Assembly (NCBI RefSeq): GCF_019392335.1
Contig: NZ_JAHXRQ010000007.1
Coordinates: forward strand, 1-64,000
Length of the DNA stretch: 64,000 bases
Source: Mameliella sp. CS4
GTDB taxonomy: Bacteria; Pseudomonadota; Alphaproteobacteria; Rhodobacterales; Rhodobacteraceae
Direction: 5' to 3'
Shown here one piece after another: positions 18,013-25,476 of the stretch. The position numbers and the translations under genes were made by a program. Positions within the stretch are counted from its first letter, which is position 1; each line of letters opens with the position of its first letter. The notes below the pieces were generated by a model. That model was not told the origin of the DNA. It was given only the letters and a program-made list of their open reading frames with translations, and made no database searches.

Positions 18013-19467
18013 ATGGCCGTCAATTTCATCACCAGCGTCGCAGGACCCGTCGCCATCACAAACGGGGACGAGACCTACCTGTTGCCCGGCGAAGTGATCA
18101 CCAGCACAACCGACGGCGTCAACCTTTCGGCCGGCGGCAGCGCCCGGACGGAATTTCACAACTACGGCACGGTTCTGGCCGTAGTTGACGCGGTCGAGAT
18201 CTTTTCGTCCAACGCCTATGTGGTCAACAACGGGGTGATCCAGAGCACCCTGGACGGGATCGACCTGCAACATTCCACCAGTGGGACCACCGTCCGGATC
18301 GTCAATAACGGCGATATCATCGCGGGCCAGGAAACGATCGATGTGGACAGCGCCAACGACTTTTCCCTGAACCTGATCAACAACGGCCGGATGATCTCGA
18401 CCGGCGGTGAGGACATCATCTACCTGTCGGGCCTCATGACCAGCGGGACGGTCTGGAACACCGGACTGATCCAGGGGCGCGCGCTGAACATCGACGCCAG
18501 TGGCACGGCCCGGCTGACCAATTCGGGGATCATCCAGACCACCCTGATCCTGATGAGCAACTCGACCGCGACCCGGATCGTCAACACTGGCGAGATCCAT
18601 GGGGCCAACGGGCCGGGCAGCAATGTGATCAACGCCGGGTTCAACGCGGACAGCGTCGTGAACTCGGGCCTGATCGTCGGCGATGTGCAGATGGCGCTGG
18701 GGAATGACCTGTTCCAAAGCGCCGCCAGCGGCCAGGTGCTGGGCACGGTCCTGGGCAGTGGCGGCAATGACACGCTGGTCGGCGGGGACAGCGCCGATAC
18801 GCTGTCGGGCGGCAATCAGGATGACCTGCTGGTCGGGCGAGGCGGCGATGACAGCCTCGACGGCGGGTTCGACAACGACTTCATCCTCGGCGGCACCGGC
18901 AACGACGAGCTTCTCGGCGGCGGAGGCAATGACACGCTGAACGGCAATTCCGGCGCCGACCAGATCCTGGGCGACACGGGCGGTGACGTGCTGGTGGGAC
19001 AGGGCGGCGACGACCGGCTGGAGGGTGGCGACAACGACGACACCCTGGACGGCGGCGCCGGTGACGACGTGCTCGAAGGCGACGCGGGCAACGACATCCT
19101 GCGCGGGCGTTCCGGCGAGGATGAGCTTGCCGGGGGCCTTGGCCGCGACTTCCTGACCGGCGGACAGGACGCGGATGTCTTTGTCTTCCGTGCTCTGGCC
19201 GAAACCGTCGTCGGCGCCATGCGCGACCAGATCCTCGACTTCGAACAGGGCGTCGACCTGATCGCCGTGGCGGGCCTCTCGCCCGGCGTGTTCGAGTTCC
19301 GCGGCACAGCGGCTTTCGCGCCCTCCGGCAACCCGGAATTGCGGCTGCAGGAAACGGCGACGGGATCGACCATCGTTCTGATCGATGCCGATGGCGACGG
19401 AACCCAGGACGCCGAGATCCGCGTGGCCAATGTCACCGGGCTGACGGCGGATGACTTCGTTCTGTAA
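18013..19467 (+). CDS. RTX protein 11 (type B)
   Basis: 484 residues. The type B start (TNGDETYLLPGEVITSTTDG) is followed by eight helix repeats (NYGTV, NNGVI, NNGDI, NNGRM, NTGLI, NSGII, NTGEI, NSGLI) to about residue 241. The ladder has 16 rungs. Rung 10 is GQGGDD rather than GQDGSD, rung 9 is GDTGGD, and rung 14 is GRSGED. The C-terminal block reads VGAMRDQ and VLIDADGDG and ends TADDFVL. AAGGAA directly across 17999-18004 supports the ATG at 18013. Confidence 0.9.
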   Translation: MAVNFITSVAGPVAITNGDETYLLPGEVITSTTDGVNLSAGGSARTEFHNYGTVLAVVDAVEIFSSNAYVVNNGVIQSTLDGIDLQHSTSGTTVRIVNNGDIIAGQETIDVDSANDFSLNLINNGRMISTGGEDIIYLSGLMTSGTVWNTGLIQGRALNIDASGTARLTNSGIIQTTLILMSNSTATRIVNTGEIHGANGPGSNVINAGFNADSVVNSGLIVGDVQMALGNDLFQSAASGQVLGTVLGSGGNDTLVGGDSADTLSGGNQDDLLVGRGGDDSLDGGFDNDFILGGTGNDELLGGGGNDTLNGNSGADQILGDTGGDVLVGQGGDDRLEGGDNDDTLDGGAGDDVLEGDAGNDILRGRSGEDELAGGLGRDFLTGGQDADVFVFRALAETVVGAMRDQILDFEQGVDLIAVAGLSPGVFEFRGTAAFAPSGNPELRLQETATGSTIVLIDADGDGTQDAEIRVANVTGLTADDFVL

Positions 19468-19637
19468 ACGCCGCCCCCCCCGCCACAGGCACGGCAAACG
19501 CGCCAGAGGACAGCTTGACGTGTGTAGGAGCGGCGCCCCGCCGCTCCGCGCATCGGGTGATTTGAATCAAGGACGGGTCGTCCGGCCCGGTACAGCCTCG
19601 ACGGGCGCCCTGACCTCTCATGTATCCGGAGTATCCA

Positions 19638-21071
19638 ATGGCTTCTTTCGTTCTGAACACGCTCAGCCTCGTTCCTGAAGCGCTCGCCCAAGGCGAAACC
19701 GGGGTCATCACGCGGGACGGCACGCTGCTGGTCAGTTCCGCAAACGCGATCCAGGTCACGCTCGGGGTCAACGACTTTGACCGCGTCTATCTCTCGGTCA
19801 ACGGCACCGCGCAGACCAGCGGCGCGGGCGGGTACGACGTGCTCGATTTCTACGGGGCCAACATGTCGATGGTCGTCGGGCCGGAGGGCTACATGCAGTC
19901 GGACAGCGGTGACGCCGTGCATGTGCAGCCCAACTTGTCCTTCACCCTGACCAATGCCGGCACGATCATCGGCGCCGTCAACGGCGTTCTGGCCACCGTC
20001 TGGACCGATCTACCGGTCAACGGCTTCAATACGCGGATCAGCAACCACGGGATCATCGACGGGCGGAGCAACGGCATCAAAGTCATCTCGGGCAGCCAGG
20101 TGACCTATATCGTGAACGACGGCACGATCACCGGCCAGAGCGGCTATGGCATCGACGCCTTCGGGTATTACGGGTACTTTCCCGGCGGAGTCCGCCTGAT
20201 CAATAACGGCACGATCAGCGGCGGGACCCTGGCCTATCGTGGCACCGACGGACCGGACAGCATCTACAACACCGGCACCTTCAACGGCAGCGTCGACCTG
20301 GGGTGGCGCAACGATCGCTACGACGGTGCCTTGGGGCAGGTGCTGGGTGTGATCACTGGACAAGGTGGCAACGACACGATTGCCGGCGGCGCAGAGACCG
20401 ACAGGGTGTCCGGCGGGGATGACGACGACCTGATCGTCGGGCGCGGCGGCGACGACGACCTCTCCGGCGACGCGGGCAACGACCAGTTGCTGGGGGGCGA
20501 TGGCAACGACTCGATGAGCGGCGGCGGCAACAACGACACGATGAACGCCAACGCCGGCGAAGACACCCTGTCCGGGGACGGAGGGAATGATATCCTCGTC
20601 GGGCAGGACGGCGCGGACAGTCTGGATGGCGGCACCGGAAACGACACGATGGACGGCGGCAATGGCGATGACGTGCTGGAGGGCGGCGACGACAACGACA
20701 TCCTGCGCGGTGGTACTGGCCAAGATTCCCTGGCCGGCGGCTTGGGGATGGATATGCTGACCGGCGGGCAGGATGCGGATATCTTTGTCTTTCGAAGCGC
20801 GGCAGAGACAGTGGTGGGCGCCATGCGCGACCAGATCCTCGATTTCGAACAGGGGGTGGACCTGATCACGGTTGCGGCCCTGTCGCCGGGTGTCTTCGAG
20901 TTCAAGGGCACCGCCGCTTTCGCCCCCTCCGGCAACCCCGAGTTGCGGCTGTTCGAAACGCCCACCGGCTCGACCATCGTTCAGATCGACGTGGATGGCG
21001 ACGGCAATGCGGACGCCGAGATCCGCGTGGCCAATGTCACCGGGCTGACGGCGGATGACTTTGCCCTCTGA
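19638..21071 (+). CDS. RTX protein 12 (type A, last of the array)
   Basis: 477 residues from the ATG at 19638. An in-frame ATG at 19620 is less likely because GGAG (19628-19631) is correctly spaced only for 19638 and MASF matches RTX protein 2. The type A N-terminus has DGTLLVSSANAI and VGPEGYM. Five helix repeats follow. The ladder has 16 rungs, but rung 14 is GGTGQD, the only member without the R at this place, and rung 15 is GGLGMD. The C-terminal block has VAALSPG for VAGLSPG and ends DDFAL instead of DDFVL. These changes at otherwise fixed positions suggest weaker constraint on this terminal copy. Confidence 0.9.
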   Translation: MASFVLNTLSLVPEALAQGETGVITRDGTLLVSSANAIQVTLGVNDFDRVYLSVNGTAQTSGAGGYDVLDFYGANMSMVVGPEGYMQSDSGDAVHVQPNLSFTLTNAGTIIGAVNGVLATVWTDLPVNGFNTRISNHGIIDGRSNGIKVISGSQVTYIVNDGTITGQSGYGIDAFGYYGYFPGGVRLINNGTISGGTLAYRGTDGPDSIYNTGTFNGSVDLGWRNDRYDGALGQVLGVITGQGGNDTIAGGAETDRVSGGDDDDLIVGRGGDDDLSGDAGNDQLLGGDGNDSMSGGGNNDTMNANAGEDTLSGDGGNDILVGQDGADSLDGGTGNDTMDGGNGDDVLEGGDDNDILRGGTGQDSLAGGLGMDMLTGGQDADIFVFRSAAETVVGAMRDQILDFEQGVDLITVAALSPGVFEFKGTAAFAPSGNPELRLFETPTGSTIVQIDVDGDGNADAEIRVANVTGLTADDFAL

Positions 21072-21157
21072 CCTTCGCCTCAATGCGTCCTCCTGTGCCT
21101 CCCCCAGTGCGCCCTCCTGTGCGTTCGGGGCCCCTGCCCTGTGCAGCCCTGCGAATT

Positions 21158-21170
21158 GTTATACTATAAC
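21158..21170. promoter_or_regulatory. Candidate operator: perfect palindrome before the hemerythrin gene
   Basis: GTTATA-C-TATAAC is a perfect 13-base palindrome in otherwise GC-rich DNA, 20 nt before the start codon of the hemerythrin-domain gene. It overlaps a possible -10 box (TATACT at 21160-21165). A repressor or activator site is plausible; no particular regulator is recognised. Confidence 0.35.
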
Positions 21171-21190
21171 GCACGCCCCATCTGGGTCTC

Positions 21191-21754
21191 ATGACTTACG
21201 ACATCGAGACCCGCAGCGGTCTGCCCACTGAAATGCAGACCCTGCTCCGGGTCCTGCCACGCGATGGCTGGCAGGCGCACCCGGGACTTGCCGACAGCAC
21301 CCGCAACTGGATGCGCGCGCACCAGGGGTTTCGCCAGCTTGGCGAGATCCTGCAGGAGGAGACCGAGGCCTTTCTGGACAACAGGATCGAGGACCAGGCC
21401 TATGCCGGGCGGTTGGCCCATTTCGGCAACCTGCTGGTGGGTAACCTGCACGGGCACCACAGCTGGGAAGACCACAGGTTTTTCCCCGAGCTGGAAGAGG
21501 CCGACCCGCGCTTTGCCTCTGGGCTGGAGATGCTGGAAAGCGACCATGTCGCGCTGGACGACTTGCTGGACCGCTTCACGCGGGCGGCCAATCGGACGGT
21601 GCAACTGGCCACGCTGGAGCCGCGCCAGATGGGCGAAGAGGCCCGCCCGGTGCGTGACCTGTCGGAAACCCTGCGCGGGTTCCTTGCCCGGCACCTGACC
21701 GATGAGGAGGATCTTGTCGTGCCGATCCTGTTGCACCATCGGCTGCGCGGCTAG
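21191..21754 (+). CDS. Hemerythrin HHE-domain protein
   Basis: 187 residues, cytoplasmic, no signal or membrane segment. Three histidine/acidic motifs of the four-helix HHE fold can be seen: HGHHSWEDHRFFPELE around residues 90-105, ESDHVALDDLLDRF around 118-131, and RHLTDEEDLVVPILLHH near the C-terminus. These supply the usual carboxylate/histidine ligands of a diiron centre. Members of the family bind or sense O2, NO or iron, or protect against nitrosative stress; which applies here cannot be read from the sequence. It stands alone between the RTX array and an opposing gene, with a poor ribosome site and a palindromic site just upstream. Confidence 0.85.
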   Translation: MTYDIETRSGLPTEMQTLLRVLPRDGWQAHPGLADSTRNWMRAHQGFRQLGEILQEETEAFLDNRIEDQAYAGRLAHFGNLLVGNLHGHHSWEDHRFFPELEEADPRFASGLEMLESDHVALDDLLDRFTRAANRTVQLATLEPRQMGEEARPVRDLSETLRGFLARHLTDEEDLVVPILLHHRLRG

Positions 21755-21968
21755 GCACCGCACGCTGCGTCAAGCAAGGGTTAACCGGGATCGGGCAAAA
21801 CCCGTCCCGGTCGACCAGCAAACCGGATCAGCACCCCTCCCTCGGGGTCCGTTCGATCTGCGCAGAACGGGGCGTTTCACGCCCCCAGGGCCGGGAGTGG
21901 CACCCCGGCGCTTGCGATCCGTTTCCGGCGGCCGCCGGCCTTGCATCCGCCCCAATGGGCAAAGGCAC

Positions 21969-22002
21969 AAAGAAAACCGCCCCGGTCAGACGACCGGGGC
22001 GG
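21969..22002 (-). terminator. Rho-independent terminator of the peptidoglycan-binding pseudoprotease gene
   Basis: On the - strand a perfect 11-bp stem (CCGCCCCGGTC with loop GTCT, 21977-22002) is followed by TTTTCTTT (21969-21976). It lies about 26 nt beyond the stop codon of the gene at 22028-23842. Confidence 0.8.
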
Positions 22003-22027
22003 CATTCGCGCTGCGCTGACGACAGGC

Positions 22028-23842
22028 TTACCAGCAGCTGACAAGCACCGTCATCTCGGCGGCAAGATTGGTCAGGTCCTCAGGCGCCAGCGGGGTCAGC
22101 CCCCCGCGCGAAACCGGCTGAATGCCGTTGTTGCGCAGGAAATCCAGGATCATCTCGCCCTTGGCGGCAAAGCTGACCTGCTCTGGCAGGACACGCCCGC
22201 CGGGCGCCTCCTTGGGCAGCAGCATCCCCAGCACCGTGCCACCCGAGTCGAAGACGGGACCGCCCACGTCCCCCGGCAGCGCCGAGAGCGCAAGCCGCTT
22301 GACGCTGTCCTCGCCACCCAGGCCGCGCACGTCCTCCAGCGTACCGAAGGTCAGCGTCGGCGCCGTCAGCACGCCGCCAAAGGAAAAGCCGGCCACGGCC
22401 ACCTCGGATTGCAGGCGCAGGTCACCCGAGCGGAACTGCGCCACCCGGCGCGGCGCCAGCCGTTCGACCGGAGTCAGCACCGCGATGCCAAGCCCCTCGT
22501 CCACCGCCAGGACGCGCGCATCGTGCACGCCGTTCAGCGTCAACCGTTCACAACCCGCCACCAGTGCCGAAGAGGTCAGCACCGTACCGCGCGCCTCGAT
22601 GAAAAAGCCGGTGGCGCTGGCCTTGGCAGTGCGCACCTTGAGACCGGACACCAGGTCGACCGACTGATCGTCGTCGCTGACCAGCGCCGGGTCCAGCACG
22701 CCGTCGATGCGGGCATAGCTGTCCTGCATGATCTTCAGGACGCGGGTGCGGCGTTCCTCGTCGCCCGCGGGCCAGACCAGGCCGAACCCCTTGATCTCGC
22801 CGTTCTGCAGGCCGACCTCGAAACGGGTCACGATGCGGTCGTTCTCGCCGGTGATGGTAAAGCCGCGCGCATCGCGGCGACGCTCACCCTCGACCGGGAT
22901 GATCTCCAGCGTCTGCATGATCTCGTAGAGACCCGCCAGGTTGCCCGCGTCGCCGGGCTGGCTGACCAGGATCACCCGCGCGCCCAGATCTCCCTTGGGC
23001 TTGTAGATCGCGAAGGGCGACTCGTAGCGGTCGAATTCGACCACGCCCAGCGGCAGCTCCATCGAGATACCGGTGCGCACATCCTGCACCAGTTCCATGC
23101 CCATGCCGTCCAGCACGGCATTGTACTGGCCCAGCAGCACCGCGCGCTGGCGTGTGCTGAGCACGCCGGTCGGATCGAAATCATTGGCCTCCTGCCAGCG
23201 CGACATCGAGGCCCGTGTGCCCGGACCGAAGGCGCCGTCGATGCCGCCGTTGTAGAACCCGGCCCATTGCAGGGCGATCTGCAGCGCATCGCGTTCCTCG
23301 CGCGTCAGCGCACGTTCAGAGGCGCGGGCCTCCTGCAGGGTTTCCTCGGGGATCTCGGGGGCGATCGGCTCGGGCGCGACAACCGGTGCCTCGGCCACCG
23401 GATCCGCCTGCGGGGCCGGCTGCGGCGCGGGCTGCGCCGCCGGATCGGCTGTGTCCTGCGGCACCGGCACCACCGGGGCGCCGTCGTTGTTCACGCCCAC
23501 CGGCCAGAACTGCTGGCCGAAGGTTTCGCGCGCCTCGATGTAGCTGTCCGCCGGGATGCGCCGCGCCTGCAACAGCTCGTTCAGCCGCGCCTCGGCCTGC
23601 GCGCGGGTATAGGGGCCCAGCGCGATCCCGTACCAGCCGCCGCCCAGCGCAAAGCCGTTCACATCGGGCAGACGGCCCGAGTAGTCACGCACGGTGTCCT
23701 GCGCGCTGGCCAGCGAAGTGCGCGCCTCGACCTGGATGAAGACGATGTCATCCGCCGCCTGCGCCGATGCACCGTCCTGCACCAGTGTCGAAGCGACAAC
23801 CAGCACCATCGCGAAGAAGACCGAAATTAGTCTTTGTATCAT
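22028..23842 (-). CDS. Secreted SPOR / peptidoglycan-binding protein with an inactive trypsin-like domain
   Basis: 604 residues. A signal peptide (about 1-28, ending [11 protein letters not shown]) is followed by a SPOR-like segment (about 33-105), a proline/alanine-rich linker (about 120-175), a peptidoglycan-binding type 1 domain (about 190-250, with [15 protein letters not shown]) and a C-terminal chymotrypsin-fold domain (about 405-570). In the last, the places of the catalytic triad are all replaced: TSSALVAGC where TNAHVVxGC is expected (His to Ala), LGIAVL where LDLAVL is expected (Asp to Gly), and PGDVGGP where PGNSGGP is expected (Ser to Val). It is therefore probably not a protease but a cell-wall-binding envelope protein. 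It is a single gene with its own terminator, divergent from glyQ. Confidence 0.85.
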   Translation of the reverse strand: MIQRLISVFFAMVLVVASTLVQDGASAQAADDIVFIQVEARTSLASAQDTVRDYSGRLPDVNGFALGGGWYGIALGPYTRAQAEARLNELLQARRIPADSYIEARETFGQQFWPVGVNNDGAPVVPVPQDTADPAAQPAPQPAPQADPVAEAPVVAPEPIAPEIPEETLQEARASERALTREERDALQIALQWAGFYNGGIDGAFGPGTRASMSRWQEANDFDPTGVLSTRQRAVLLGQYNAVLDGMGMELVQDVRTGISMELPLGVVEFDRYESPFAIYKPKGDLGARVILVSQPGDAGNLAGLYEIMQTLEIIPVEGERRRDARGFTITGENDRIVTRFEVGLQNGEIKGFGLVWPAGDEERRTRVLKIMQDSYARIDGVLDPALVSDDDQSVDLVSGLKVRTAKASATGFFIEARGTVLTSSALVAGCERLTLNGVHDARVLAVDEGLGIAVLTPVERLAPRRVAQFRSGDLRLQSEVAVAGFSFGGVLTAPTLTFGTLEDVRGLGGEDSVKRLALSALPGDVGGPVFDSGGTVLGMLLPKEAPGGRVLPEQVSFAAKGEMILDFLRNNGIQPVSRGGLTPLAPEDLTNLAAEMTVLVSCW

Positions 23843-24013
23843 GGGAGTTATGGACCCTTTGGCTCTGCAATCTCAACCTTATCCACCGACCGAGTCTTAT
23901 CAGAAGCCCCGGCATATGCACGCAAAAAGGGCGTGAGGCGCGCCCCTCCTATCAGATTGACCCCGCCCACGCACCGCCCTAATCAGGCGCAAGCCGAAAA
24001 AAGGAGCCCTGAC

Positions 24014-24943
24014 ATGGCCGAGAGCCTGCAGAAGCCACGCAGTTTCCAGGAGATCATCCTGCGCCTTCAGACCTATTGGTCCGCCAAGGGTTGCGCGATT
24101 CTGCAGCCCTACGACATGGAGGTCGGCGCAGGCACCTTTCACCCGGCCACGACGCTGCGCGCCCTCGGGCCCCGCCCCTGGGCCGCGGCCTATGTCCAGC
24201 CCTCGCGCCGCCCGACCGACGGGCGCTATGGCGAAAACCCCAACCGGCTGCAGCATTACTACCAGTTCCAGGTGCTGATCAAACCCAGCCCGCCGGACCT
24301 GCAGGCGCTCTACCTTGGCAGCCTGGAGGCCATCGGCATCGACATGGCGCTGCACGACGTGCGCTTTGTCGAGGACGACTGGGAAAGCCCGACGCTGGGC
24401 GCCTGGGGCCTGGGCTGGGAGGTCTGGTGCGACGGCATGGAAGTCAGCCAGTTCACCTATTTCCAGCAGGTCGGCGGCCATGACTGCACCCCCGTCTCGG
24501 GTGAGCTGACCTACGGGCTGGAACGGCTGGCGATGTATGTCCTGGGCGTCGATCACGTCATGGAAATGCCCTTCAACGATCCGCAAAGCCCCCAGCCGCT
24601 GACCTATGGCGATGTCTTCCGCCAGACCGAAGAAGAATATTCGCGCTGGAACTTCGACGTGGCCGACACAGAGGTCCTGCTGCGCCACTTCGAGGAGGCC
24701 GAGGCCGAATGCGCCCGCATCCTCGACCAGCCCGCCGACGACCCCAAGATGGACCGCCGCATCGTCATGGCGCATCCCGCCTATGACCAGTGCATCAAGG
24801 CCAGCCACATCTTCAACCTGCTCGACGCGCGCGGCGTGATTTCCGTGACCGAGCGGCAAAGCTATATCGGCCGGGTCCGCGCGCTGGCCAAGATGTGCGC
24901 CGATGCCTTCACCCAGACCGACGCCGGGGGGTATGCCGCGTGA
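24014..24943 (+). CDS. glyQ: Glycine-tRNA ligase alpha subunit
   Basis: 309 residues, the usual length. The alpha subunit of the bacterial alpha2-beta2 glycyl-tRNA synthetase carries the class II catalytic core that activates glycine. Family motifs are plain: [18 protein letters not shown] near the start, the [17 protein letters not shown] block, FQVLIKPSP and [14 protein letters not shown]. The ATG at 24014 was chosen over an in-frame start at 23834 because AAGGAG is seven bases upstream and the family begins at this point. Its last codons overlap the GTG of the next gene, and glyS follows, so all three are probably one transcript. Confidence 0.96.
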   Translation: MAESLQKPRSFQEIILRLQTYWSAKGCAILQPYDMEVGAGTFHPATTLRALGPRPWAAAYVQPSRRPTDGRYGENPNRLQHYYQFQVLIKPSPPDLQALYLGSLEAIGIDMALHDVRFVEDDWESPTLGAWGLGWEVWCDGMEVSQFTYFQQVGGHDCTPVSGELTYGLERLAMYVLGVDHVMEMPFNDPQSPQPLTYGDVFRQTEEEYSRWNFDVADTEVLLRHFEEAEAECARILDQPADDPKMDRRIVMAHPAYDQCIKASHIFNLLDARGVISVTERQSYIGRVRALAKMCADAFTQTDAGGYAA

Positions 24944-25476
24944 ACCTCGGCAAGCTCATGGCCATCGCCATCCTCCTCTGCGGCCTGATCGCGGGGGTCT
25001 CGATCTATTACCTGCAGGTCTACTACTTCTACGAAGAGGTGGTGCCGACGGGCACGGATGACGTCATGCTGACCACGCTCGACGGTGCGCGCACCGCGAT
25101 CCCCTATGCCGATTTCCAGGGCATCGACGCCGACAGTTCCCCCATCCGCTACCGCGCCTGCTTTACCACCACGCTGACCCCCGCCGAGGCCGCAGAGACC
25201 TACAAGCCCTACGAGGGCGCCGAACCGCGCAACGCGCCCGGCTGGTTCGACTGTTTCGACGCCGAGGCCATCGGCGACGCGATCGAGGCGGGCACGGCCC
25301 GCGTCTTTACCGGCCATCGCAACATGGAATTCGGCATCGACCGCGTCGTGGCGATCACCGACGACGGCCGGGGCTATGTCTGGCACGAAATCAACGATTG
25401 CGGCGACAAGGCCTATGACGGCACGCCGCTGGGGGACGATTGTCCCGACCGCGACAGTTTCGAGAAGGATCAATAA
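24940..25476 (+). CDS. Small membrane-anchored protein between glyQ and glyS (DUF6446-like)
   Basis: 178 residues from a GTG that overlaps the glyQ stop codon by four bases. One transmembrane segment (about 7-27, [19 protein letters not shown]) is followed by a periplasmic domain with four cysteines (in FRACFTT-like, FDCFDA, NDCGDK and DDCPD contexts) that could form disulfides. Its position, coupled to glyQ and ending directly before glyS, is one I recall as usual in Rhodobacteraceae, where the family is, I believe, DUF6446. No function is known to me; nothing in it suggests a part in glycylation, and the link may be only transcriptional. Confidence 0.8.
   Translation: MNLGKLMAIAILLCGLIAGVSIYYLQVYYFYEEVVPTGTDDVMLTTLDGARTAIPYADFQGIDADSSPIRYRACFTTTLTPAEAAETYKPYEGAEPRNAPGWFDCFDAEAIGDAIEAGTARVFTGHRNMEFGIDRVVAITDDGRGYVWHEINDCGDKAYDGTPLGDDCPDRDSFEKDQ

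Larger units (their letters stand above)
162..21071 (+). repeat. Tandem array of 12 intact and 1 broken RTX paralogues
   Basis: Thirteen same-strand genes share one architecture: N-terminal N-x-G-x-I beta-helix repeats, a 14-22 unit RTX ladder and a roughly 93-residue C-terminal block. Spacers are 77-171 nt, and each intact gene has its own ribosome-binding site. Start-to-start distances of intact genes are between about 1,490 and 2,360 nt, set mainly by the length of the N-terminal domain. No unrelated gene interrupts the array, and no ABC transporter, membrane-fusion or outer-membrane secretion gene is linked to it here. Confidence 0.95.

Noticed and set aside
21941-23830. A 629-codon open frame on the + strand opposite the peptidoglycan-binding protein gene
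   Set aside because: The - strand frame has a signal peptide, recognisable domains and a terminator. The + strand frame is rich in Arg, His and Gln without motifs.
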